A DNA stretch of 64,000 bases from SHZI01 sp963802215 (lineage in GTDB: Bacteria; Pseudomonadota; Gammaproteobacteria; Steroidobacterales; GCA-2729495): assembly GCA_963802215.1 (NCBI GenBank), contig CAWDHQ010000001.1, positions 1,364,001 to 1,428,000 on the forward strand, read 5' to 3'. The translations under genes and the position numbers were made by a program. Positions 1-8,464 of the stretch are shown here, piece by piece (within the stretch, counting starts at the first letter, position 1; each line of letters begins with the position of its first letter). Under the pieces are notes generated by a model. The model did no database searches and was not told the origin of the DNA. It worked only from the letters and a program-made list of their open reading frames with translations.

Positions 1-378
1 GACCCCGACGCGCTCACCAGCTCGGTGCGGGTGGCCCTGGGGCGGACCATCGTCCAGCGGGCCAGCGCGGGCAGCGATGAACTGCCCGTCATCACCCTGG
101 ACCCGCGCCTGGAACAGATCTTGCAAGAAGCCCTCAAGGGAGGCGCGGAAACGGCTGGAATCGAGCCCACGCTGGCGGAAAGGCTCCAGAACCAGCTGTC
201 GGAGACGGCCCACCGTCAGGAAATTGCCGGCCAGCCGGCGGTCCTGCTGGTGGCGCCAACGCTCCGTCCCTGGCTGGCGAGGTTCCTGCGGTTCGCGGTG
301 CCCACGCTGCGGGTCCTGGCCTACAACGAAGTCCCCGACAGCAAGCGAGTGCGGTTGATCGCGGCTGTCGGCACCTGA
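1..378 (+). CDS. flhA: Flagellar biosynthesis protein FlhA, C-terminal fragment
   Basis: This is the last 125 codons of a gene that begins before the window; the frame is open from base 1. It matches the end of the cytoplasmic domain of FlhA, the inner-membrane subunit of the flagellar type III export gate that docks substrates and chaperones. Visible family features are the run ITLDPRLEQIL, the segment PAVLLVAPTLRPWLARF and the closing region around LAYNEVP. The family is about 690 residues, so only the tail is present. flhF starts 18 bp downstream on the same strand, the usual order in polar-flagellated Gammaproteobacteria. The call rests on recognised sequence and context. Confidence 0.93.
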   Translation, partial: DPDALTSSVRVALGRTIVQRASAGSDELPVITLDPRLEQILQEALKGGAETAGIEPTLAERLQNQLSETAHRQEIAGQPAVLLVAPTLRPWLARFLRFAVPTLRVLAYNEVPDSKRVRLIAAVGT

Positions 379-396
379 GGTTAAGGGGAGAACTTG

Positions 397-1638
397 ATGA
401 AGATCAGACGATTCACGGGCACCGACATGCGGGATGCCATGCGCCAGGTCCGGGAGGCGCTGGGCGCCGATGCCGTGATCCTCGAGACGGCCCGCAACGC
501 CACGGGTGTCGAGATTTCCGCTGCTGTCGACGAGACCGGGGCAGAAGCCCTCGAGGCGCCGGCAACCTACACGTCGCGGGGCTATGCGCCGCGACCTGCC
601 CAGGCTGCCGACGACGGACCGGCCGTCCGCATCGACCAGGGCAGCTCGATCAACGGCGGCTGGTACCAGCCGCCCCGGGCACCGAACGCAGCCACCGCTA
701 GCGAGCTCGACGAGATGCGCGAGGAGATGCGCTCGATCCGGTCCCTGCTCGAGGCGCAGCTGGGGCGGCTCCTCTGGGACGAGAACTCACGGCAGTCACC
801 GGCCATCGCCACCCTGCTCCGCCACTTCACCCAGCTCGGGCTGGACCCCGATGTGGCCAGGCAGCTGGCGACGCACGCCACCGCCGATCACCCGGTCGGC
901 GGCTGGACGGCGGGGCTGCGCACCCTGGTGGAGCAGTTGCCCATCGCCGACTGCGATGTGGTGGCGGACGGCGGCGTATTTGCCGTGATCGGTCCGACGG
1001 GCGTGGGCAAGACCACGTCCGTCGCAAAGCTCGCGGCCCGGGCCGCCCTCCAGTTCGGTCCCGAGGCCGTCGGCCTCGTCACCACGGACACCTTTCGCGT
1101 CGCGGCGCGCGAGCAGCTCGAGACCTTCGGCCAGATTATGGGGGTGAGCGTCGCCTCGGCGTCGGACGCCCAGAGCCTCACCGAAGCCCTGGCCACCCTG
1201 GTAAACCGCCGCCTCGTCCTCGTGGACACGGCCGGCATGAGCCAGCGGGACCCGCGGCTGCCGGAGCAGCTGGCCCGCCTGGCAGCCCCGGAGACGGGTG
1301 TCTCCACCCTCCTGGCGCTGCCGGCCACCACGGCCTCGGGCGCGATGCAGGAAATTGTGGACGTGTTCCGGACGGCCCGGCCGGTGGGGTGCATCCTGAC
1401 CAAGACCGACGAGGCCACGTCGCTTGGGGGCGCCCTCTCGGTCCTGATCCGGTCAGGCCTGCCGCTCGCCTACGTGGCGAACGGCCAGCGCGTGCCCGAG
1501 GACTTGCACCTGATGCGCAATCGCCAGTCCTGGCTAGCCAAGATGGCCGTCGAGCTCATGCGGCGCGACAGCCGCGTGGTCGATGCCGACACCCTCGCGC
1601 GGAACTTCTCGGAGGTTGCGAATCATGCTTGCGCCTGA
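397..1638 (+). CDS. flhF: Flagellar biosynthesis GTPase FlhF (SRP-like)
   Basis: Signal-recognition-particle-type GTPase that sets the place and number of polar flagella. The protein of 413 residues opens with MKIRRFTGTDMRDAMRQV, the typical FlhF start, followed by a low-complexity linker to about residue 110. The NG domain carries the P-loop GPTGVGKTT from residue 199, the DTFR motif near 231 and the DTAG motif near 277. I chose ATG 397 rather than the TTG three bases earlier because the purine-rich AAGGGGAG lies 6 bp before it and the family starts at MKIRRF. Its end overlaps flhG by 14 bp, which suggests coupled expression with its partner ATPase. Confidence 0.95.
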   Translation: MKIRRFTGTDMRDAMRQVREALGADAVILETARNATGVEISAAVDETGAEALEAPATYTSRGYAPRPAQAADDGPAVRIDQGSSINGGWYQPPRAPNAATASELDEMREEMRSIRSLLEAQLGRLLWDENSRQSPAIATLLRHFTQLGLDPDVARQLATHATADHPVGGWTAGLRTLVEQLPIADCDVVADGGVFAVIGPTGVGKTTSVAKLAARAALQFGPEAVGLVTTDTFRVAAREQLETFGQIMGVSVASASDAQSLTEALATLVNRRLVLVDTAGMSQRDPRLPEQLARLAAPETGVSTLLALPATTASGAMQEIVDVFRTARPVGCILTKTDEATSLGGALSVLIRSGLPLAYVANGQRVPEDLHLMRNRQSWLAKMAVELMRRDSRVVDADTLARNFSEVANHACA

Positions 1639-2521
1639 AGGCCAGAATGTCACGGACCAGGCCGAAGGCCTCCGGCGCCAGAGGAATCCGAAACCCGTGA
1701 AGGTCCTCGCCGTCACCGGCGGCAAGGGCGGCGTCGGCAAGACGAACATCTGCGCAAACCTGGCCATCGCCATGTGCATGCTCGGCCGCCGGGTGATGCT
1801 GCTGGACGCGGACCTGGGCCTGGCGAACGTGGACGTGCTGCTGGGACTGCAGCCCTCCCATTCGCTGGCCGACGTCGTCAGCGGCGAACGCCGCCTGCAG
1901 GACATCATCGTCACGGGCCCTGCCGGGGTCCGCGTGATCCCGGGCGCCTCCGGGCTGGCCGAGATGGCGAATCTCACGCCTGCCCAGCACGCCGGCATCA
2001 TCCACACCTTCAGCGAGCTCACCGAAGACCTGGACGCCCTGCTGATCGACACGGCCGCCGGCATTTCCGATGGCGTGCTGCGCTTCTGCTCGGCCGCCAA
2101 TGAAGTGCTGGTGGTGGTGTGCGACGAACCGACATCCATCACGGACGCCTATGCGCTGATCAAGGTGCTCAGCACGGAGCACAACGTGTCCCGGTTCAGG
2201 ATCATCACGAACATGACCCACCAGGGCGGCGACGGACGCAGCCTCTTCGAGAAGCTGCTGCGTGTCTCCGAGCGCTTCCTGCAGGTCACCCTGGATCATG
2301 CCGGCAGCGTTCCCTACGACGACCGGGTGTGGCGGGCCGTCCAGCTACAGACGCCGTTTGTGACGGCGTTCCCAACCAGTCTCGCGGCCGGCGCGCTCAA
2401 GAAGCTGGCCCACCGTGCCGATAACTGGGAGGGACCCCGTGCGGCTCGGGGCAATATCGAGTTCTTCGTCGAGCGGTTGCTGAAGGGCGGCGGGGCCGGA
2501 CGGGAGCACGCCGCGGCATGA
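1625..2521 (+). CDS. flhG: MinD-like flagellar number regulator FlhG/FleN
   Basis: ParA/MinD-family ATPase that antagonises FlhF and limits the flagellar number; in Pseudomonas FleN also restrains FleQ. The 298-residue protein shows the deviant Walker A motif GGKGGVGKT at residues 32-40, the DADLGLANVD motif that follows it, and DTAAGISD. The ATG at 1625 lies inside the end of flhF and has GGAGG upstream; the open frame extends further upstream, but that part overlaps flhF and does not look like FlhG. The stop overlaps the fliA start as ATGA. Confidence 0.94.
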   Translation: MLAPEGQNVTDQAEGLRRQRNPKPVKVLAVTGGKGGVGKTNICANLAIAMCMLGRRVMLLDADLGLANVDVLLGLQPSHSLADVVSGERRLQDIIVTGPAGVRVIPGASGLAEMANLTPAQHAGIIHTFSELTEDLDALLIDTAAGISDGVLRFCSAANEVLVVVCDEPTSITDAYALIKVLSTEHNVSRFRIITNMTHQGGDGRSLFEKLLRVSERFLQVTLDHAGSVPYDDRVWRAVQLQTPFVTAFPTSLAAGALKKLAHRADNWEGPRAARGNIEFFVERLLKGGGAGREHAAA

Positions 2522-3264
2522 CTCCCGCGAACCGGTATGCCACGGCTGCCGGGCAATCGCCCGATGCCCTCGTGCAGGAGTACGCGCCGCTCGTGAAGCG
2601 AATCGCGAACCACCTGCGCGGACGGCTGCCCGAGGGCGTGGATCAGGACGACCTGATCCAGGTGGGGCTGATCGCGCTGCTGGATGCGGCGCGCCAGTAC
2701 TCGCCGGCGAAGGGCGCGAGTTTTGAGACGTACGCGGGGATCCGCGTGCGCGGTGCGATGCTCGACGAGGTCCGGAACACCGACTGGACGCCTCGCTCGG
2801 TCTATCGCAAGCAACGGGAACTGACAGCGGCGATTCAGGCAGTGGAAAACAGGACTGGCAAGCCGGCAGACGCCCGTGAGATTGCCGCCGAACTCGGCGT
2901 GCCCCTCGAGGACTACTTCCGGACCGTGACGTCCGCGGCGGCGCATCGCCTCTTCAGCCTGGACCAGGAGGGAGAGGACGGCGACATGCCGGCGCACCAG
3001 ATCCAGGATCCCGATACGGAGCCGTCCGCCGAACTCGAATCCGACGAATTCCGCCAGGCGCTCGCCGAGGCGATCCGGGCGCTCCCGGAACGGGAGGCGC
3101 TCGTCATGTCCCTCTACTACGAGGAGGAACTGAATCTGAAGGAGATAGGCGAGGTCCTCGGCGTGACCGAGTCCCGCGTCTGCCAGATCCACGGCCAGGC
3201 CCTGGCCCGCGTGCGGGCCACCGTCCACGACGCCACCGCGAGGGGCGAGGCTTGCGCCCGCTAG
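2518..3264 (+). CDS. fliA: RNA polymerase sigma factor FliA (sigma-28)
   Basis: Alternative sigma factor for late flagellar genes. The 248-residue protein has region 2 (LVKRIANHLRGRLPEGVDQDDLIQVG and onwards), region 3, and a C-terminal region 4 helix-turn-helix with LNLKEIGEVLGVTESRVCQ. Length fits the family (about 240). The ATG overlaps the flhG stop by 4 bp. Directly downstream come motor genes rather than cheY, cheZ and cheA, which usually lie here in Pseudomonas-type clusters. Confidence 0.95.
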   Translation: MTPANRYATAAGQSPDALVQEYAPLVKRIANHLRGRLPEGVDQDDLIQVGLIALLDAARQYSPAKGASFETYAGIRVRGAMLDEVRNTDWTPRSVYRKQRELTAAIQAVENRTGKPADAREIAAELGVPLEDYFRTVTSAAAHRLFSLDQEGEDGDMPAHQIQDPDTEPSAELESDEFRQALAEAIRALPEREALVMSLYYEEELNLKEIGEVLGVTESRVCQIHGQALARVRATVHDATARGEACAR

Positions 3265-3301
3265 CCATGACATCAACCAGTCACCAGCAGCGGGAGGGCC
3301 G

Positions 3302-4042
3302 ATGGACGCGCTGAGCGTTGGCGGCTTCATCCTGGCGTTCTTCGCCATCATCGTCGGCAGCATCCTGAAGGGCGCCGGCGTCGGCTCGCTGCTGAACGGC
3401 GCCGCCTTCACCATCGTGGTGCTGGGTACGTTCGCCTCGATCCTGATCCAGACGCCCAAGGTCACCTTCATGCGGGCCTGGAAGATCGTGCCGTGGATCT
3501 TCAAGCCGCCGATGGAAGACACCGAGAAGCTGATCGCCAAGATGGTCGAATGGAGTGAAACAGCCCGCAAGCAGGGACTGCTCGGCCTCGAGCCCGCCCT
3601 GGAGACGGAGCCCGACCCGTTCGCGAGGAAGGCGCTGCAGATGCTGGTTGACGGGACCGAGCCGGACAAGATGCGCGAGGCCCTCGAGGTGGAACTCGAG
3701 GCCAGGGAGAAGTCGGAGACACAGAGCGCCAAGGTCTTCGAAGGCCTCGGCATCTACGCCCCGACGCTCGGCATCATCGGCGCGGTGCTGGGCCTCATAG
3801 CCGTGATGAAGAACCTGGCGGACCCGAGCAAGCTCGGCCCCGGCATCGCGGCGGCATTCACCGCCACGATCTACGGAATCGGCCTGGCAAATCTCTTCTT
3901 CCTGCCGATCGCCAACAAGCTCAAGGACATCATCAAGAAGCAGACGCACTCGAAGGAGATGATCATCGAGGGAATCATCGCCATCGCCGAGGGAGAGAAT
4001 CCGCGGAATCTCGAGTCCAAGCTGAAGGGGTTCATGGGCTGA
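3302..4042 (+). CDS. motC: Flagellar motor stator protein MotC (MotA family)
   Basis: Inner-membrane stator subunit that couples ion flow to rotation. The 246-residue protein has four hydrophobic segments, near residues 5-27, 32-50, 150-170 and 183-205, with the large cytoplasmic loop between the second and third, as in MotA/PomA/MotC. The segment YAPTLGIIGAVLGLI is the conserved third membrane helix region. GGGAGG-like sequence lies about 10 bp before the ATG. It is paired with motD 17 bp downstream. I call it MotC rather than MotA from the position after fliA and the MotD-type partner. Confidence 0.9.
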   Translation: MDALSVGGFILAFFAIIVGSILKGAGVGSLLNGAAFTIVVLGTFASILIQTPKVTFMRAWKIVPWIFKPPMEDTEKLIAKMVEWSETARKQGLLGLEPALETEPDPFARKALQMLVDGTEPDKMREALEVELEAREKSETQSAKVFEGLGIYAPTLGIIGAVLGLIAVMKNLADPSKLGPGIAAAFTATIYGIGLANLFFLPIANKLKDIIKKQTHSKEMIIEGIIAIAEGENPRNLESKLKGFMG

Positions 4043-4059
4043 CGCCCGGACGAGGAACC

Positions 4060-4983
4060 ATGGCGCGGAAACACGAACACGAGGATCACGTCAATCACGA
4101 GGCCTGGGCCATTCCCTACGGCGACCTCGTGACCCTGCTGCTCGCGTTCTTCGTGGTGATGTACGCCGTATCCTCGGTCAACGAGGGCAAGTACCGGGTG
4201 CTGTCGGACTCGCTGACGGCCGCGTTCCGTGGCACGCCACGGACCATGGAGCCGGTCCCGGTGGGCGACAAGGCCGCCAAGGCGAAGGGTGACGACACCC
4301 TGGCGGGCATCAAGCCCAACCAGGCCATCAAGTTCCCCGAGAATGCCGAGGTGGAGAAGGCAGCGGCCGAGGACGAGGCCCTCCAGGCCCAGCTGCGCCA
4401 GATGACCGACGACCTGCAGAACGCCATGCAGATCCTCATCGACCAGGACATGATCCGCGTCGAGCGCGCGCCGTCGTGGGTCGAGGTGGAGATCAAGACC
4501 GACATCCTGTTCCCGAGCGGCAGCGCCGAGATCGAAGCCGCCGCGGTGGAGATCCTCGAGAAACTGGCCGCGATACTGGCCGAGCGTCCGTACCCGATCC
4601 GGATCGAGGGGCATACCGACGACCGGCCGATCAGTAATGCCCAGTTCCCCTCCAACTGGGAGCTGTCTGCGGCCCGGGCCTCCCGGATCGTCAGGCTGTT
4701 CGAGCAACGCGGCATCACGGCGAGCCGCATGGTGGTGGCCGGCATGGGCCAGAACCAGCCGCTGGCGGACAACACGACGCCGGAAGGACGCAACCGGAAT
4801 CGCCGTGTGGCCCTTGTCATCCTGGGCCTGCCGCCGGCACCGACCGATCCGATGCCCGGCGGGATTGCCCCGACGGCCATAACCGGAACCGAGGCAGCGC
4901 CCGGCATCGCGCCGCTTCCGCAGGCGCCGGCCATTGCCGCGCCGGCGGCCGACACCACCCTCACGACGGAGGTCACCGGATGA
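4060..4983 (+). CDS. motD: Flagellar motor protein MotD (MotB family, OmpA-like)
   Basis: Partner of MotC that anchors the stator to peptidoglycan. The 307-residue protein has one N-terminal membrane helix at about residues 20-42 with the ion-binding aspartate in IPYGDLVTLLLAFFVVMYA, a periplasmic linker, and an OmpA-like peptidoglycan-binding domain with RIEGHTDDRPI near residue 180 and GRNRNRRVALVI near 250. The C-terminal tail is rich in Ala and Pro. The stop overlaps the next small gene as ATGA. Confidence 0.92.
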   Translation: MARKHEHEDHVNHEAWAIPYGDLVTLLLAFFVVMYAVSSVNEGKYRVLSDSLTAAFRGTPRTMEPVPVGDKAAKAKGDDTLAGIKPNQAIKFPENAEVEKAAAEDEALQAQLRQMTDDLQNAMQILIDQDMIRVERAPSWVEVEIKTDILFPSGSAEIEAAAVEILEKLAAILAERPYPIRIEGHTDDRPISNAQFPSNWELSAARASRIVRLFEQRGITASRMVVAGMGQNQPLADNTTPEGRNRNRRVALVILGLPPAPTDPMPGGIAPTAITGTEAAPGIAPLPQAPAIAAPAADTTLTTEVTG

Positions 4984-5162
4984 AGCCCGTAGACCACGTG
5001 AGTCCGACGGTTCCCGCCAACTGGGTCCGGCGCGTCGAGGACAAGCGGCGCCCGCAGGAACGGAAGCAGCGGAACCCGGCGCAGGAGCAGAACCGGGACC
5101 AGAAGCACCCGCCCGGGCACGACCCGGACGATCGTACCCACATCATCGATGAACTTGCCTAG
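4980..5162 (+). CDS. Small hydrophilic protein in the flagellar operon
   Basis: A 60-residue, highly charged protein starting with MKPVDHVSPTVPANWVRRV and ending DDRTHIIDELA. The ATG overlaps the motD stop by 4 bp and the next gene follows after 5 bp, so it is positioned as a translated operon member. It has no signal peptide or membrane segment. I do not recognise a function. Small charged proteins ending in an acidic 'HIDE'-like tail occur in some flagellar loci, but that comparison is from memory and weak. Confidence 0.6.
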   Translation: MKPVDHVSPTVPANWVRRVEDKRRPQERKQRNPAQEQNRDQKHPPGHDPDDRTHIIDELA

Positions 5163-5167
5163 GGGAA

Positions 5168-5668
5168 ATGACCATGCCCGCACTTGACACCTTGGGATTG
5201 CCCGCACTGGATGCGGCACTGGCCAGCGCGGCCGGCCTGCTGAACGCCATTGCCCTTCCCGCGGCGACGTCCGCCTCGGTGGCGGCTGGCCTCGCGGCCT
5301 TGCCGTGCATCCTGGCCCTTGCCTGGCTCGGGCGCCGGCTTGCGGCCCGGCCCGGCACCGACGTTCGCGCGGACGGCCGGCTGGACGAGATCTTCCAGCG
5401 CCTGCAGGCGGCGGAACTCCTGCTGGCCGACGCCACCAGCGAGGCCACCCAGCTTCGCCAGCGTGTCGACCTGCTGACGTCGCGCCAGGAGTCACTGTCG
5501 GCCGGCAACTCGCGAAGCGGCCTGCGCCAGGCGATCGCCCTGTCGAAGCACGGCGCCACAACGCGCCAGCTGGTCGATACCTGTGGCCTCAGCCAGGGCG
5601 AAGCGCACCTGGTCCAGACCCTGTACGGACGTAATCCGGGCGGAGAGCAGCCCGGGGAACTGCATTGA
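5168..5668 (+). CDS. DUF2802 family protein of the flagellar/chemotaxis cluster
   Basis: A 166-residue protein with a hydrophobic segment near residues 35-56, a helical middle (about residues 70-115) that may form a coiled coil, and a C-terminal DUF2802-type segment (LRQAIALSKHGATTRQLVDT and LSQGEAHLV). DUF2802 proteins are regularly found after motC/motD in Gammaproteobacteria; their role is not known to me. AGGGGAAATG gives a good start at 5168; a second ATG lies two codons later. It follows motD and the 60-residue protein closely, so it is probably cotranscribed. Confidence 0.75.
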   Translation: MTMPALDTLGLPALDAALASAAGLLNAIALPAATSASVAAGLAALPCILALAWLGRRLAARPGTDVRADGRLDEIFQRLQAAELLLADATSEATQLRQRVDLLTSRQESLSAGNSRSGLRQAIALSKHGATTRQLVDTCGLSQGEAHLVQTLYGRNPGGEQPGELH

Positions 5669-5709
5669 ACCGACCCAATCACAAGAAAGACTGACCCGGA
5701 GCAACGACG

Positions 5710-7230
5710 ATGAGCCAGATACCCGAACACATCATGCAGCGTCTCCGCACGTGCACGAACTTTCCGACCCCGCCGCCCGTGGCGATGCAGGTGCTGCAGC
5801 TCGCGCAGAACCCGGACATCGACCTGGCCAAGGTCGCCGACGCTGTCAGTGCGGATCCGGCCATCGCCGCCAAGGTGATGCGCATCGCCAACTCGGCCAT
5901 GTACGCCCGGCGGCGCCAGAGCGCCAATCTCCGCCAGGCCCTCATCACCCTCGGGCTTAATGCCACGCTGACCCTCGCGCTCAGCTTCACGCTCGTGCAG
6001 GCGTTGAAGAAGACGTCGTCGGGCGGGTTCGACTTCCAGGCCTACTGGCGCCGCACCGTGCTGTCCGCCGCCTGGGGGAAGCTGCTGGCCAGCGAGCTCG
6101 GCCGGCGCGACGCGGAGGAGATCTTCCTGGCGTCGCTACTGCAGGACCTCGGCATGCTCGTTGTCTTCAAGCTCTGGCCCGAGGTCTACGAGGGCATTGC
6201 CCCGTTCAAGATCGAGCACCCGCGCATCTGCCAGCACGAGCAGAACTGCATCGGCACCGACCACCGGGCGGTCGGCGCCGCGCTCCTCGGCATCTGGAAC
6301 ATGCCGACCAACCTCGTGCAGGCGGTACAGCACAGCCACGATCCGAGTGCCGCCGGCGTCGAAGGCGACGACAAGCCATTCGTCCGGGCGGTCGCGATGT
6401 CCGGCGAGCTCAGCGACGTGTGGCTGGGCACCCGGAACGAGGTGACGCTGCGCCGCGTGGGCCAGCAGGCACACAAGTTCCTCGGCATCCAGCCGAACCG
6501 TCTGGGGGAGATGTTCGAGCTGGTGCGCGAACAGCTGCCGGTCGCCGAGGAATTGTTCCAGATGGAGCTCTACGATGCAGCCCAGCTGCAGGACATCACC
6601 GACGCGGCGCGCGAGACGCTGATGGTGCACAACCTGCGCCAGATCGACATGAACAAGGACCTGGAGAAGAGCAAGCAGCAGCTCGAGGAGGAGAACTCCG
6701 AACTCAAGACCGAGAACGTCCGCGACCCTCTGACCAACGCGCACAACCGGCGCTACTTCGAGGAGTCCCTTGCCCGGGAGTTCGAGACCGCATCGAAGCA
6801 CGGTTGGCCGCTGTCGGTCGTGTTCGTCGACCTGGACAAGTTCAAGCAGGTGAATGACAGCTTCGGCCACCAGGCCGGCGACGCGGTACTGCAAACCGTG
6901 TCGCAGCTCCTCCGCGATACGCTCAGGGATTCGGACATCGTGGCCCGCTTCGGCGGCGACGAGTTCGTGCTGCTGCTACCCGGCGTCGACGCCGGCAAGG
7001 CAGATGCCGTGGGCGTGCGCGTCTGCGAGGAGGCCCGGAAGCGGACGGCCCAGACAGCCGACGGCAAGCACGTCGGCATCACCCTGTCCCTCGGCATTGC
7101 AACCTGCGACTCGCACAACAGGTTCGACAGCCCGAAGGCGCTGCTGGCGGCTGCAGACTCCGCGCTTTACCACTCCAAGCGCAACGGCAGGGACCGCTAC
7201 ACCTGCTACGAGTCCATCCAGGCTGCCTGA
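5710..7230 (+). CDS. HDOD-GGDEF diguanylate cyclase
   Basis: Predicted cyclic-di-GMP synthase. Residues about 10-210 form an HDOD domain (NFPTPPPVAMQVLQLAQNP; LQDLGMLV; HRAVGAALLGIW), residues about 300-336 a charged coiled coil (LEKSKQQLEEENSELKTE), and residues from about 338 a GGDEF domain with DPLTNAHNRRYFEE, the signature RFGGDEF at about 416 and, five residues before GGDEF, an RDSD inhibitory site (RxxD). Catalysis and product feedback therefore both look intact. It closes the flagellar operon, which suggests control of motility versus surface attachment. No membrane segment is seen, so it should be cytosolic. The signal sensed by HDOD is unknown. Confidence 0.9.
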   Translation: MSQIPEHIMQRLRTCTNFPTPPPVAMQVLQLAQNPDIDLAKVADAVSADPAIAAKVMRIANSAMYARRRQSANLRQALITLGLNATLTLALSFTLVQALKKTSSGGFDFQAYWRRTVLSAAWGKLLASELGRRDAEEIFLASLLQDLGMLVVFKLWPEVYEGIAPFKIEHPRICQHEQNCIGTDHRAVGAALLGIWNMPTNLVQAVQHSHDPSAAGVEGDDKPFVRAVAMSGELSDVWLGTRNEVTLRRVGQQAHKFLGIQPNRLGEMFELVREQLPVAEELFQMELYDAAQLQDITDAARETLMVHNLRQIDMNKDLEKSKQQLEEENSELKTENVRDPLTNAHNRRYFEESLAREFETASKHGWPLSVVFVDLDKFKQVNDSFGHQAGDAVLQTVSQLLRDTLRDSDIVARFGGDEFVLLLPGVDAGKADAVGVRVCEEARKRTAQTADGKHVGITLSLGIATCDSHNRFDSPKALLAAADSALYHSKRNGRDRYTCYESIQAA

Positions 7231-7240
7231 GGAATAGTGA

Positions 7241-7295
7241 GAATTGGGGACATGCCTCATTTGCGCAATGCGCAAATGAGGCATGTCCCCAATTC
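7241..7295. repeat. Perfect 27-bp inverted repeat, GGGGACATGCCT family
   Basis: A 55-bp palindrome with two identical 27-nt arms around a single central base, between two convergent genes. The outer part reads GAATTGGGGACATGCCTC. The core GGGGACATGCCT recurs at 17238-17344, so it is a repeat family and not just a chance hairpin. It probably also acts as a bidirectional terminator. Confidence 0.85.
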
Positions 7296-7298
7296 GCT

Positions 7299-8369
7299 TC
7301 AGATGCCGTAGCGCTTCATTTTCTCGGCGAGAGTCGTCCGGCGCACCTGGAGCTTCTCCGCGGCATGGGCAATGACGCCGTTGGCGTCATGGAGCGCGCG
7401 GCGGATGAGCGACATCTCGATCTGTTCCAGGTAGTCCTTCAGCGGCAGGCCCTCCGCCGGGAATTCGATGTCCTGGGGCTGCGGTCCCGAAGCGCGGGTG
7501 GCCGCCACTTCCTGACGGTCGGTTTCCCGCAGCGGCGCGGTTGCCGTGTAGCGCGTGGGCAGCTGGGGAATGTCCACGGCGCCATCCGGATAGAGGACGC
7601 AGAGCCGTTCGAGCAGGTTTGCAAGCTCGCGGATGTTGCCGGGCCAGCCGTAGTGCTTGAGGATCCGCACCGCGCCCGGCGTCATGTGGACCGGTGAGAG
7701 GCCGGTGGCCCGACACCTCTCCAGGATGTTGCCGATGAGGTCCGACAGGTCCTCGAGCCGTTCCCGGAGCGGCGGCAGCTCGATGGGGAATACGTTGAGA
7801 CGGTAGAAGAGGTCCTCCCGGAAATTACCTTCCCGGATGGCGACTTCCAGGTTCCGGTGGGTGGCGGCGATGATACGCACGTCGCAGGGGCGCGGCCGGT
7901 TGCTGCCGACCCGCTCGTAGATCCGCTCCTGGAGGACGCGCAGCAGCTTGACCTGCATCGGCAGGCTCATGTCGCCAATCTCGTCGAGGAACAGGGTGCC
8001 GCCCTCCGCGGCCTCGAACCGGCCGACGCGGGTGGAGATCGCACCGGTGAATGCGCCCTTCTCGTGACCGAAGAGCTCGCTCTCGAGCAGCTCCGCCGGG
8101 ATTGCGCCGCAGTTCACCGGCACGAAGGCCTTGTCGGCCCGGGGCGACAGCTCGTGGACGTAGCGCGCCGCCCATTCCTTGCCGGTGCCGGATTCCCCGG
8201 TGATCAGCACGCTGGTCTGGAAGGCCGCCACCTGCTCGATGAGGCGCCGGACACTGCTCATCCGGGTGCTATGGCCGGTCGGGAAGTAGGCCGAGGCTGC
8301 CGGATGTCCGGGCCCGTCGGCGCCGGGGGCCGCTGGCGCGGTGGCGAGCGCTTCTACCGTGGAATTCAT
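7299..8369 (-). CDS. Sigma-54 activator, AAA+ plus Fis-type HTH, no receiver domain
   Basis: Enhancer-binding protein for sigma-54 RNA polymerase. The 356-residue protein has a short disordered N-terminus (about 30 residues), then an AAA+ domain with Walker A GESGTGKE near residue 58, the sigma-54 contact loop GAFTGA near 104, FLDEIGD (Walker B) and the arginine-finger region FREDLFYRLNVFPI, and a Fis-type helix-turn-helix at the C-terminus (AAEKLQVRRTTLAEKMKRYG). It resembles the output part of FleQ/FlrA/FlrC, and it sits next to flagellar genes, but the N-terminal FleQ or REC domain is absent. It may be constitutive or controlled by a partner. A role in flagellar gene control is inference. 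Confidence 0.88.
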   Translation of the reverse strand: MNSTVEALATAPAAPGADGPGHPAASAYFPTGHSTRMSSVRRLIEQVAAFQTSVLITGESGTGKEWAARYVHELSPRADKAFVPVNCGAIPAELLESELFGHEKGAFTGAISTRVGRFEAAEGGTLFLDEIGDMSLPMQVKLLRVLQERIYERVGSNRPRPCDVRIIAATHRNLEVAIREGNFREDLFYRLNVFPIELPPLRERLEDLSDLIGNILERCRATGLSPVHMTPGAVRILKHYGWPGNIRELANLLERLCVLYPDGAVDIPQLPTRYTATAPLRETDRQEVAATRASGPQPQDIEFPAEGLPLKDYLEQIEMSLIRRALHDANGVIAHAAEKLQVRRTTLAEKMKRYGI

Positions 8370-8464
8370 GCGTCTGGATCGGGTGCCCCGGGAAAGTTGG
8401 CGCTATGATCGGGGCGCGCCGCGACCGAAGTCAAACAAAACGCCAAATTCCCGTCACCGGACCG

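Noticed and set aside
4116..5561. A 481-codon open frame antisense to motD and the DUF2802 gene
   Set aside because: It overlaps three supported operon genes and gives a Ser/Arg/Ala-rich product.
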